12,317 nucleotides of DNA from Deltaproteobacteria bacterium (GTDB taxonomy: Bacteria > Desulfobacterota > Desulfobacteria > Desulfobacterales > JAUVGT01), in NCBI GenBank assembly GCA_030593645.1, contig JAUVGT010000108.1, forward strand, positions 1 to 12,317. The letters run 5' to 3'. The notes beneath the pieces were generated by a model that did not search any database, was not told the DNA's origin, and was given only the letters and a program-made list of their open reading frames with translations. The number at the start of each line of letters is the position of its first letter. Within the stretch, counting starts at the first letter, position 1. The position numbers and the translations under genes are program-made. Positions 1-8,418 of this stretch are shown one piece after another.

Positions 1-99
1 AAAGTCCAACTTCTGCGTTGTGCTGCATTTCGCAATCATTCAACGTACTATAAGTACGCTTCATGATTACGAAATTTGCACGCCTTGAATTTGAACTTT
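1..99. repeat. Imperfect inverted repeat (hairpin-forming), cut by the left window edge
   Basis: The two halves pair around a centre at about 50-52. CGTACT (44-49) faces AGTACG (53-58). ATTTCGCAATCAT faces ATGATTACGAAAT with one mismatch. AAAGTCCAA (1-9) faces the complement of TTGAACTTT (91-99) with one mismatch. Pairing between the arms is broken in the stretch 10-27. Because the match runs right to base 1, the left arm probably continues outside the window. It is a REP- or MITE-like intergenic palindrome; no protein is encoded. It could act as a terminator or transcript-stability element for an upstream gene, but there is no clean T-run, so that role is only a guess. Confidence 0.7.
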
Positions 100-138
100 T
101 TACGAAACCGTCTCATTCGGACTTTTTACGAGACCATC
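93..138 (+). repeat. Two direct copies of a 20-bp unit just upstream of the synthase start
   Basis: GAACTTTTTACGAAACCGTC (93-112) is repeated as GGACTTTTTACGAGACCATC (119-138), 17 of 20 identical, with 6 bp between. The first copy overlaps the right end of the inverted repeat at 1-99. The second copy ends 10 bp before the ATG of the synthase, so the whole leader visible here is repeat-derived. I see no convincing -35/-10 pair or Shine-Dalgarno in it. Confidence 0.65.
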
Positions 139-148
139 AAATAATGAT

Positions 149-3100
149 ATGAAAAATTTACAAAGCACACCCGTTGCAATCGTGGGTATGGGCGGTATTT
201 TTCCAGCCGCGCCTGATAGTGATACTCTCTGGCACAACGTGATTAATAAAATCAGCTCGGTTTGCGATGTACCTGAAAACAGGTGGATTACAGACGCGGG
301 TTCAATGGTTCATTCTTCACATTTACCTGACAAGGCAATTTCAAAAAGATGCTGCCTGATTCATGATTTCAAATTCAATCCCGAAGAATACGGTATGGAT
401 CCGGATTTCATCCGGGACCTCGATCTCCTCTATCATTTGATCCTTCATGCAGGAAAGGCAGCCATAGAAAATCTTCCATCATTAAACAGGGAACGAACCG
501 GTGTTATCCTTTCAGCCATTGCCTTGCCTACCGATACATCGTCTTCGGTCACCAGAAAAATTCTGGGAGATTCTTTTGAAATTAAATTATTTAATCACTC
601 AAACGAAAATCAAATAACCAGAACCCAGAGCCTGGCGGCAAAAGTCACCGGGCTGCCCGGAGCGCTTCTTGCCAGGTGTTTTGGGTTTGGCATGGGAAGT
701 TATACTCTTGATGCCGCATGTGCATCCTCCATATACGCGGTAAAGCTGGCCTGCGATGAACTCATTTCAAACCGGGCCGACAGCATGCTTGCCGGTGGCG
801 TATCACGGCCCGAATGCCTTTATACCCAGGTCGGTTTCAGTCAGCTCAGGGCTTTATCTCCCTCAGGTGTCTGTGCCCCTTTTGATAAAAACGCGGACGG
901 TCTCGTGGTCGGGGAGGGTGCGGGTATACTTGTTTTAAAACGGCTGGATGACGCCTTAAAGGAAGGTGATTCCATTTATGGTGTTATTCGGGGGATCGGT
1001 CTTTCCAATGACATGAGGGGTAATATTCTTGCTCCTGACAGTGAAGGCCAGATTCGGGCCATGCGCATGGCCTATGAGACTTCCGGGTTGTCACCTGAAG
1101 ACATGGATCTGATTGAATGCCATGGCGCAGGCACGCCTGTGGGCGATGCCACAGAGCTGAACAGCCTCTTAAAACTCTGGGAAAATTCCAGCTGGGTTGA
1201 AGGGCAATGCGCGATCGGTTCGATTAAATCGATGACAGGGCACCTTCTGACAGCCGCGGGAGCAGCGGGAATCATAAAAACCCTTCTGGCTCTCAAGCAC
1301 AAAACCTTACCACCCTCACTCAACTTCAACCAGGCACATGATAACAGCCCTCTGAATCACAGCCCATTCCATGTACAAAAAGCACCCGAAGAATGGGAAA
1401 GGCGTCAAAAAGATGTACCACGCAGGGCCGCTGTCAGTGCATTCGGTTTTGGCGGTATCAACGGCCATATTCTCATCGAAGAATTCACCCACGATGCATC
1501 AGGCAGTAAAACAAACAATAAGACGGCTCCCCTGATAACTGTCACTGATCATAAGCCGGTACCCCTGGCGATAATCGGAATGGATACGGTTTTCGGATCT
1601 GTGGGATCACTTCGGGATTTTCAGGAAACGATTCTTAACGGCCGTTCGATTATCGGCAAGCGGCCTGAAAACCGATGGAAAGGATGTGACCGGTCCGCTC
1701 AAAAATTTGCGGCCGTTGATCATCTGCCCGGCGGATATTTTAAAGATCTTACATTCGACATCAACGATTTTCACATCCCCCCCAAAGAAATCCCGGACAT
1801 CATTCCCCAGCACCTGCTGATGCTGAAAACCGCTGCCGGGGCAATGCAAAACGCGTCTCTCCCATTAAGGGAAGAACGTCCCCGCATGGGTGTGATCATT
1901 GGTATGGAATTCGATTTCGAGGCAACCAATTTCCACATGCGGTGGAACCTGAATAATCTGATTCATGAATATAGTGAAAGGCTTTCTTTTGATTTGGATC
2001 AGGATGAGACCGAAACCTGGCTTGAATCATTAAAAAACGCCTATGGCCCGCCGCTTACACCGGCCAGAACACTTGGAGCCCTGGGCGGGATCATCGCCAG
2101 CAGGATCGCAAGGGAATTCTGTTTTGGAGGGCCGAGCTTTACTGTTTCAGCCGGTGAGGCTTCAGGATTAAGAGCCCTTGAAATCGGTATCCGTTCTCTT
2201 CAGCAGAACGAAACAGATGCTTTTTTGATCGGTGCGGTTGATCTTTTTGGCGATATTCGCAGCATTATCACTACGGGCAATATCAGGACGTTCTCCAAAA
2301 CAGGTGCCATCCGGCCATTTGATCAATCAGCGGATGGTATACTGCCCGGTGAAGGAGCTGCCGCCATCGTATTGAAAAGACTGGACCAGGCGATATCCGA
2401 TAAAGACAGGATCTATGCGGTCATTAAAGGCACTGGAAAAGCCTGTGAGTCCGGAATTGACTGTCAATCACCGTCGCCGGAAGCGGTGGTGCGATCATTG
2501 GAACATTGTTTTAAGGATTCTGATATTGACCCGGATTCAGTGAGTTATATTGAAGCGCATGGAAGCGGCGATATCCTTGAAGACAAGGCGGAAGCGAACG
2601 CGCTTCATGATTTTTTTAAACGCCAAAACAATCATTCGGGTTTTAAAGCCGCGATCGGATCCGTAAAACCGAATATCGGTCATACCGGAGCAGTATCCGG
2701 CCTTGCCTCTTTGATAAAAACCGCTCTATGTCTTTATCAGGAAATCATCCCGCCTCTGATTAATTTTTCTGCCCCCGCGGATAAGGTATGGAATAATAAA
2801 CAGTTTCATGTACCGGTTCGTCCGAGTTTCTGGTTCAGAAATCGCAAAAGCGGCCCCCGCCGGGCATGTATCAATTCCATTACCCCTGACGGAAACTGTT
2901 CATCGGTTGTATTGGAAGGTTTTGAATATAGGCATAAGAGTGAATACCCAAAGATTATGATACCGGAAAGAAATAGACCCCTTGGCTTATTATCCCATGG
3001 TCTTTTCACAATAGAAGGTGATGATCAGGAAACCCTTCTGGCGGGTATTAAATCCCTGTCGCGGCATATTGACGGGTCTCGATATGAGGCGATTGAAATA

Positions 3101-6100
3101 CTGGCATATAACTGGCACCGGGAAAATCCTCTCAACCATGAAAAAAATCTGGCAATAGCCATTATTGCTGATCGCAAAGATCGTCTGAAAACATTCTTAC
3201 AGGAAGCCGAAACCGCGGTGGTTTCCGGTGTAAAATGTAAAATGAACAGTCGCGGCGGTATCCGTTACTCGCCCTCACCCATCGGCAATTCCGGACAAAT
3301 CGCGTTTGTTTACCCGGGTTCCGGGAATCATTATATTGGTATGGGAAGGGGTGTCGGTATTTACTGGCCTGAAATACTTCGCCAGATGGATCTGGAAACA
3401 CCCAATCTCAAATCCCAGTGTCTTCCTCATATTTATAACCCTGAAAGAACGTCATGGAAACACGGCTGGGAACATGATGCGCATAGAATTCTTATTTCTG
3501 ATCCATTAAATATGATCTTCGGCCAGGTGGTTCATGGAGGAGTGATGACAAGGCTGGTCAATCAACTGGGTATTACCCCTTCCGCAGTGATCGGATACAG
3601 CCTTGGTGAAACCGCCGGTTTTTTTGCCAACAAAGCATGGCCCGATAGGGATGTCATGCTAAAACGCATGCAAAGCACCGATCTGTTTTCTTCCCAGCTC
3701 TCTGGACCCTGTTTATCCGCGCGTAAAGCATGGAATATTACGGATGATGAACCGTTTTCCTGGACCGTTGCTGTTATTAATCGTTCAGCGGAACGGATCA
3801 AAAAAACACTAAAAAATCGAAAGTATGTACGCCATTTAATTTCAAATACACCGGCTGAATGTGTGATCGGCGGCCGCAAGACAGAAGTTGAAGACATTAT
3901 AAATGAAGTCAGGTGTGACGCTTTTTTTCTTAATGGTGTGGTTACCGTACATTGTGATGCTGCCGGACCTGTGGCCGACGCGTATAAGGAACTGCATGTC
4001 TTTCCAACTGTACAGCCGGAAAATATCAGTTTTTACAGCTGCGCGTTTGCGCGCAAACATGAATTAAGCAGTGAGGGTGCCGCGAGCTCTATCCTGGCAC
4101 AGGCTGTTTCCGGATTTGATTTTCCGGCTGTTATTAAACAGGCGTATCAGGACGGGGTAAGAATTTTTCTTGAAATGGGTCCTTCTTCTTCATGCACAAG
4201 AATGATCAGCAGGATACTTCATTCAAAACCGCATTTTGCGGTATCCGCATGCAGCAGAACTGAAGATGATTCTCTAACATTATTAAAATTCATATCCTCG
4301 CTGATTTCAGAACGCAGGCGGGTTACTCTTGACGGACTGTATCACGCGGAATTCTTGTTACCGGCACGCATCAAGCTGGAACCGCAAAACACCACCGCAA
4401 ACAGAATTATAAGAATCCCGGTTGGCGGTACACCGATCGCTCCGGCCACTCCGAATTTTAAAAGAAAAAAACAAATAAAACGTAAAAACCCGGATTTAAA
4501 ACCCGCCCCTGTAGCGGATGAAGTGAATATCACGGCATCGGGCTCCCAGGATCACCATTTGACTGGCAGGCAGAAGAACGGCCATTCACCGGTTCGGGAA
4601 TTGATCAGCCAGGTAACGAAAAACATTGAATCCACAGCAAACGCTCATAACCGGTTTCTCGAATTCTCAAACGAAATAACCAAAACATTTGAAAAAACAT
4701 TTTCGTTTCAAACACAACTTTTTGATTATCAATTGAGATCTGCAGAGAACGGAAATCTTCCTTCCGAACCGATCCCACCCGCGGTTGAACCTGTTTTCTC
4801 GCGTGAGATGTGCATGGAATTCGCAACCGGTTCTATCGCTAAAGTGCTTGGCCCCGATTTTTCGATTGTTGACACATACCCTGTGAGGGTTCGTCTCCCG
4901 GATGAACCGTTAATGCTTGTGGACAGGATATTATCTATAGAAGGGGACCCAATGTCCCTGGGTCCGGGGTGTATCGTTACCGAGCATGATGTATTCCCCG
5001 GTGCCTGGTACCTTGACGGCGGTCATGCGCCGGTATGCATCTCGGTAGAGGCCGGCCAGGCAGACCTGTTTCTATGTTCGTACCTAGGTATCGACCATAA
5101 CATTAAGGGAAAACGAACTTACAGACTGCTTGACGCGACAGTAAGTTTTCACAGAGAACTGCCAAAGCCCGGAGAAATAATAAAATATGTTATCCATATC
5201 GATAGATTTGTGCAGCAGGGTGAAACATATCTTTTCTTTTTCAGATTTAACGGATTTATCGGAAACCACCTTCTCATCACCATGACAAATGGCTGCGCTG
5301 GTTTTTTTACTGAAGAAGAAGTTGAAAACTCAGGGGGTATCATTTTACCCGAGGAAAACCGAAAAATAATGCCGGGTATAAAACCTGAGGACTGGAACGA
5401 TCTGGTTCCCTTTTCAAAGGAAGCCTATGATGATAAAGCTCTTAATGCTCTCAGGGATGGGAATCTATCTGAATGTTTCGGTCATGCATTTGAAGGGAAA
5501 AACCTTTCCAAATCACTTCATCTCCCAAAAGGCCGGATGAAATTGATCGACAGGATTCTTAACATTGACCCTGTCGGTGGTCGTTATCAGATGGGAATGA
5601 TCAAGGCTGAAGCCGATATACATCCGGATGACTGGTTTATAACCTGTCATTTTGTAGATGATATGGTAATGCCGGGCACCTTGATGTATGAATGCTGTAC
5701 CCACGCATTACGGGTATTCTTGCAAAGATTGGGCTGGATCACGGATAAACAGGATGTATTCTATGAACCCGTTTTAAATGTGGAGAGTGTCCTTAAATGT
5801 CGCGGACCGGTCACCCCGGAAACCAAACATGTGATGTACGAAATAGAAATTAAAGAAATTGGGTACGCACCCGAACCATACGTCATAGCTGATGCTCATA
5901 TGTATGCGGATGGTCATTACATTGTATGCTTCGAAGATATGTCGATGAAAATGTCAGGTATTACACGAAAAGAGCTTGAAAGTTCATGGGGTATCGGGCT
6001 GCCCGATATTCGGCCTGTTAAGAAAAAAGTTCTTTTTGACAAAGAAAAACTGCTCGAATTTGCGACAGGAACGCCTTCAAAAGCATTAGGAGAAAGGTTT

Positions 6101-7174
6101 AAACCGTATGACAATGGAAAGTTTATCGCAAGGCTCCCGGCCCCTCCCTATTCCTTTATCGACAGTATCGTATCTGTTGAATCGGATCAGACCACGACTA
6201 AAGCAGGCGACTGGATAGAGGCTGAGTATGAGGTAAACCCGGATTCCTGGGTTTTTAAGGCGGATCGAACATCTACCATGCCCTATTGTGTGCTGAATGA
6301 AATTGCTCTCCAGGCATGCGGATGGCTTGCCGCATATCGAGGTTCTGCCCTGAAATACAAAACCGGTATGAGATTCAGAAACCTGGGAGGAAACGCGATA
6401 CAGCATAGAGAAATCTTTCCTGAAAAAAGAAACCTGACGATTAAAGCGCGCATGACAAAAGAATCTGAAGCCGGTAATATGATTATTGAATATTTCGATT
6501 TCCAGGTGCTGGAAAAACAGAATATGATCTATGAAGGAAACACACACTTTGGTTTTTTTACCAAAGATGCCCTGGCACAGCAGGAAGGTCTTCGCAATGC
6601 AGTGGAAACCAAAAATTTCCCGAACCGGCAAACATCGGATACTGCATATGTTTTTAATAATCGGCATCCCATCACACCGGACGATCCTGAGGAAGAACCC
6701 AAACCCGGTCTTGTCATGCCCGCCAAAGCGCTTCGTATGATCGATTCAATTGAAACATATTTGCCTGAAGGGGGACCCCATGGGCTTGGTTTTATTCGCG
6801 GACTCAAACATGTTGATCCCAAAGAGTGGTTTTTTAAAGCGCATTTTTACCAGGATCCGGTCTGTCCCGGTTCTCTTGGGATTGAATCCTTCATCCAGGT
6901 GATTAAATACATGGCAATGAACCGATGGAATCATCTTGCTCATTCACACAGATTCTCACCGGTTATTGGATCCACCCATGAATGGATATACCGCGGACAG
7001 ATTCTGACGACAAACAGATGGGTTGAAGTTGAGACTTTTGTAACAAAAATCGAAGACGGACCCGAACCGGTCCTATTTGCAAATGGGTACTTGAAAGTTG
7101 ACGGACTTTATATATATAAAGTGGATAATTTTGGATTGAAGTTAGCCCGTATTTCTCACAAGCTTTCGTCATGA
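149..7174 (+). CDS. pfaC: PfaC-type polyunsaturated fatty acid / secondary-lipid synthase, KS-CLF-AT-DH-DH
   Basis: This 2341-residue iterative type I synthase subunit most likely builds a polyunsaturated acyl chain in the cytoplasm. Domains in order: an active KS at about 7-450, with Cys191 (DAACASS), His325 (CHGAGT), Lys360 and His365 (MTGH); a chain-length-factor-like KS at about 472-935, with Glu670 where the catalytic Cys should be; a linker; and a PfaB-like AT at about 1049-1395, with Ser1151 in GYSLGE and His1268. After a basic linker come four hot-dog folds forming two FabA-like dehydratases. Hot-dogs 1 (about 1552-1722) and 3 (about 1962-2140) begin with related EFATG..SKxLG sequences and lack catalytic residues. 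Hot-dogs 2 and 4 carry His1834/Glu1848 (CHFVDDMVMPG) and His2232/Glu2246 (HFYQDPVCPG). The layout resembles myxobacterial Pfa3 without its acyltransferase (AGPAT) end. There is no ACP, KR or ER, so partners are required. The start is chosen because the KS begins within ten residues of it; no good ribosome site precedes it. The last ten residues come from the inserted element at 7146-7320. Confidence 0.93.
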   Translation: MKNLQSTPVAIVGMGGIFPAAPDSDTLWHNVINKISSVCDVPENRWITDAGSMVHSSHLPDKAISKRCCLIHDFKFNPEEYGMDPDFIRDLDLLYHLILHAGKAAIENLPSLNRERTGVILSAIALPTDTSSSVTRKILGDSFEIKLFNHSNENQITRTQSLAAKVTGLPGALLARCFGFGMGSYTLDAACASSIYAVKLACDELISNRADSMLAGGVSRPECLYTQVGFSQLRALSPSGVCAPFDKNADGLVVGEGAGILVLKRLDDALKEGDSIYGVIRGIGLSNDMRGNILAPDSEGQIRAMRMAYETSGLSPEDMDLIECHGAGTPVGDATELNSLLKLWENSSWVEGQCAIGSIKSMTGHLLTAAGAAGIIKTLLALKHKTLPPSLNFNQAHDNSPLNHSPFHVQKAPEEWERRQKDVPRRAAVSAFGFGGINGHILIEEFTHDASGSKTNNKTAPLITVTDHKPVPLAIIGMDTVFGSVGSLRDFQETILNGRSIIGKRPENRWKGCDRSAQKFAAVDHLPGGYFKDLTFDINDFHIPPKEIPDIIPQHLLMLKTAAGAMQNASLPLREERPRMGVIIGMEFDFEATNFHMRWNLNNLIHEYSERLSFDLDQDETETWLESLKNAYGPPLTPARTLGALGGIIASRIAREFCFGGPSFTVSAGEASGLRALEIGIRSLQQNETDAFLIGAVDLFGDIRSIITTGNIRTFSKTGAIRPFDQSADGILPGEGAAAIVLKRLDQAISDKDRIYAVIKGTGKACESGIDCQSPSPEAVVRSLEHCFKDSDIDPDSVSYIEAHGSGDILEDKAEANALHDFFKRQNNHSGFKAAIGSVKPNIGHTGAVSGLASLIKTALCLYQEIIPPLINFSAPADKVWNNKQFHVPVRPSFWFRNRKSGPRRACINSITPDGNCSSVVLEGFEYRHKSEYPKIMIPERNRPLGLLSHGLFTIEGDDQETLLAGIKSLSRHIDGSRYEAIEILAYNWHRENPLNHEKNLAIAIIADRKDRLKTFLQEAETAVVSGVKCKMNSRGGIRYSPSPIGNSGQIAFVYPGSGNHYIGMGRGVGIYWPEILRQMDLETPNLKSQCLPHIYNPERTSWKHGWEHDAHRILISDPLNMIFGQVVHGGVMTRLVNQLGITPSAVIGYSLGETAGFFANKAWPDRDVMLKRMQSTDLFSSQLSGPCLSARKAWNITDDEPFSWTVAVINRSAERIKKTLKNRKYVRHLISNTPAECVIGGRKTEVEDIINEVRCDAFFLNGVVTVHCDAAGPVADAYKELHVFPTVQPENISFYSCAFARKHELSSEGAASSILAQAVSGFDFPAVIKQAYQDGVRIFLEMGPSSSCTRMISRILHSKPHFAVSACSRTEDDSLTLLKFISSLISERRRVTLDGLYHAEFLLPARIKLEPQNTTANRIIRIPVGGTPIAPATPNFKRKKQIKRKNPDLKPAPVADEVNITASGSQDHHLTGRQKNGHSPVRELISQVTKNIESTANAHNRFLEFSNEITKTFEKTFSFQTQLFDYQLRSAENGNLPSEPIPPAVEPVFSREMCMEFATGSIAKVLGPDFSIVDTYPVRVRLPDEPLMLVDRILSIEGDPMSLGPGCIVTEHDVFPGAWYLDGGHAPVCISVEAGQADLFLCSYLGIDHNIKGKRTYRLLDATVSFHRELPKPGEIIKYVIHIDRFVQQGETYLFFFRFNGFIGNHLLITMTNGCAGFFTEEEVENSGGIILPEENRKIMPGIKPEDWNDLVPFSKEAYDDKALNALRDGNLSECFGHAFEGKNLSKSLHLPKGRMKLIDRILNIDPVGGRYQMGMIKAEADIHPDDWFITCHFVDDMVMPGTLMYECCTHALRVFLQRLGWITDKQDVFYEPVLNVESVLKCRGPVTPETKHVMYEIEIKEIGYAPEPYVIADAHMYADGHYIVCFEDMSMKMSGITRKELESSWGIGLPDIRPVKKKVLFDKEKLLEFATGTPSKALGERFKPYDNGKFIARLPAPPYSFIDSIVSVESDQTTTKAGDWIEAEYEVNPDSWVFKADRTSTMPYCVLNEIALQACGWLAAYRGSALKYKTGMRFRNLGGNAIQHREIFPEKRNLTIKARMTKESEAGNMIIEYFDFQVLEKQNMIYEGNTHFGFFTKDALAQQEGLRNAVETKNFPNRQTSDTAYVFNNRHPITPDDPEEEPKPGLVMPAKALRMIDSIETYLPEGGPHGLGFIRGLKHVDPKEWFFKAHFYQDPVCPGSLGIESFIQVIKYMAMNRWNHLAHSHRFSPVIGSTHEWIYRGQILTTNRWVEVETFVTKIEDGPEPVLFANGYLKVDGLYIYKVDNFGLKLARISHKLSS

Positions 7175-7320
7175 GATCGCATAGCTTGTGTCAGATCAAG
7201 GGTTTGTCGCAGTGAGCCGGGTGACACCGTGTCGGGACACGGTGAAGTCGGCGAATAAGCCAAATCCTTGAGATGACATAAGATATGCGATCGTAATAGA
7301 ATGCTTGTGAGAAATCCGGG
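7146..7320. mobile_element. 175-bp MITE-like palindromic element inserted at the 3' end of the synthase gene
   Basis: The ends are 18-bp terminal inverted repeats, CCCGTATTTCTCACAAGC (7146-7163) against the complement of 7303-7320, 17 of 18 matching. TTAG lies directly outside both ends (7142-7145 and 7321-7324), as expected for a 4-bp target duplication. Inside, GATCGCATA (7175-7183) pairs with TATGCGATC (7284-7292). TCAAGG pairs with CCTTGA, and a 9-bp stem CACCGTGTC/GACACGGTG (7225-7244) sits at the centre. No transposase is encoded, so it would need one supplied in trans. The CC-rich ends and 4-bp duplication would fit an IS1380-type parent, but that is only my inference. Its first 29 bp are read as the end of the synthase gene. 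Once transcribed it would fold into a long hairpin between the synthase and oleA messages. Confidence 0.8.
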
Positions 7321-7380
7321 TTAGTCCCGTTAGATGAGCTCACCCGTGTATGAGTCACATTGATTGAGAATTAATCCGTT

Positions 7381-8418
7381 ATGTTATATTCAAATGTATA
7401 TATTCATTCATTCGGATATGAACTTCCGCCGAATGTCATATCTTCGGATGATCTTGAAAAAAGGCTGGAACCGCTTTATCAGAAGCTGCATTTTAAAAAA
7501 GGACAGCTTGAAGCGTTAACCGGTATCCGGGAACGGCGTTTCTGGGACCACGGTTATAAAATGTATGAAGGCGCGATCCAGGCGGGACAAAAAGCGATCG
7601 ATGCTTCGGGTATACCGGCTGACAACATCGGTATGCTTGTATACGCGGGTGTGTGCCGGGATAATCTTGAACCGGCCACCGTGTGCGCGGTCAATCATGG
7701 GCTGGGACTCGGTCCGGATACAGAGATATATGATATTTCAAACGCGTGTCTCGGTGTTCTGAACGGTATCATCCAGGTTGCCAACGCCATCGAACTCGGA
7801 CAGATCCGTGCCGGACTGGTGGTATCCTGCGAGTCGGCAAGGCAGATCGTTGATATTACGATCAACAGGCTCCTCGCAACCATGGACATGGAAGTCTTTA
7901 AAAAAACCGTCGCCACACTGACCGGCGGATCAGGCGCGGTCGCGGTCCTCCTGACAAGCTCTGACCTTTCTAACCAGGGTCATCAGCTCCTTGGCGGTGT
8001 CATCAGGAACTCAACGGAACATCATAAGCTCTGCTGGTGGGGATCGGGTACGGGTTTATCAACATCTGATCAGCAAATGGAAACCGATTCCGTAGCTGTT
8101 TTACAAAACGGTGTTACCCTGGGAATTGAAACCTACACATCATTTCGATCACAACTCTCATGGCCCGATGATAAACCCGATAAAATTATTTGTCACCAGG
8201 TCGGCGCGAGTCATCAAAATAGTATTCTTGAATCGATGGAAATACCAAAAGAAAAGGATTTTACAACATTCCAGTATCTGGGGAATATCGGAACAGTGTC
8301 ATTGCCGATTACAGCTGCCATCGCATCCGAACGCGAATTTCTCCTGCCGGGCGACCTGGTGGGGTTATTCGGAATCGGCAGCGGACTGAATTGCCTGATG
8401 CTGGGGGTAAGGTGGTAA
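7381..8418 (+). CDS. oleA: OleA, thiolase-family head-to-head acyl condensing enzyme
   Basis: OleA joins two fatty acyl-CoAs by a non-decarboxylative Claisen condensation and releases a 2-alkyl-3-keto acid, the first step of long-chain olefin synthesis. The 345-residue length is usual for OleA. Its N-terminal signature LEALTGIRERRFWD is typical of OleA rather than FabH. The catalytic set is visible: Cys123 (SNACLG), His272 (CHQVGAS) and Asn302 (GNIGTVS). Glu97 in LEPATV matches the glutamate that the partner subunit contributes in the OleA dimer. An in-frame TAA at 7372-7374 rules out any longer start. The only upstream purine stretch, TTGAGAA near 7364, is a weak ribosome site. The gene lies 206 bp after the synthase stop, a distance created mainly by the inserted palindrome, and directly abuts oleB. 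A FabH-like ketoacyl synthase III is the alternative, but the Glu and the following oleBCD argue strongly against it. Confidence 0.95.
   Translation: MLYSNVYIHSFGYELPPNVISSDDLEKRLEPLYQKLHFKKGQLEALTGIRERRFWDHGYKMYEGAIQAGQKAIDASGIPADNIGMLVYAGVCRDNLEPATVCAVNHGLGLGPDTEIYDISNACLGVLNGIIQVANAIELGQIRAGLVVSCESARQIVDITINRLLATMDMEVFKKTVATLTGGSGAVAVLLTSSDLSNQGHQLLGGVIRNSTEHHKLCWWGSGTGLSTSDQQMETDSVAVLQNGVTLGIETYTSFRSQLSWPDDKPDKIICHQVGASHQNSILESMEIPKEKDFTTFQYLGNIGTVSLPITAAIASEREFLLPGDLVGLFGIGSGLNCLMLGVRW
8409..8415 (+). promoter_or_regulatory. Ribosome binding site of oleB inside the end of oleA
   Basis: AAGGTGG lies 3 bp before the oleB ATG, and a second purine run GGGGG (8403-8407) lies about 11 bp before it. 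Both are within the last codons of oleA, whose TAA is immediately followed by the oleB ATG. This arrangement indicates translational coupling of oleA and oleB. Confidence 0.6.

Noticed and set aside
1..148. Sigma-70 promoter for the synthase
   Set aside because: TTGAAT/TTGAAC near 86-96 could be a -35, but no matching -10 lies at proper spacing and the bases belong to a repeat.
4340..4800. Possible ACP domain in the linker between AT and the first dehydratase
   Set aside because: The linker is basic and Pro-rich, followed by a helical stretch. No DSL/DSxxxVE-type phosphopantetheine motif is present there or elsewhere in the protein.
6086..6667. 193-codon open frame on the - strand
   Set aside because: It lies wholly inside the dehydratase region of the synthase, where conserved hot-dog motifs are read on the + strand. 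Its own translation shows no recognisable domain.
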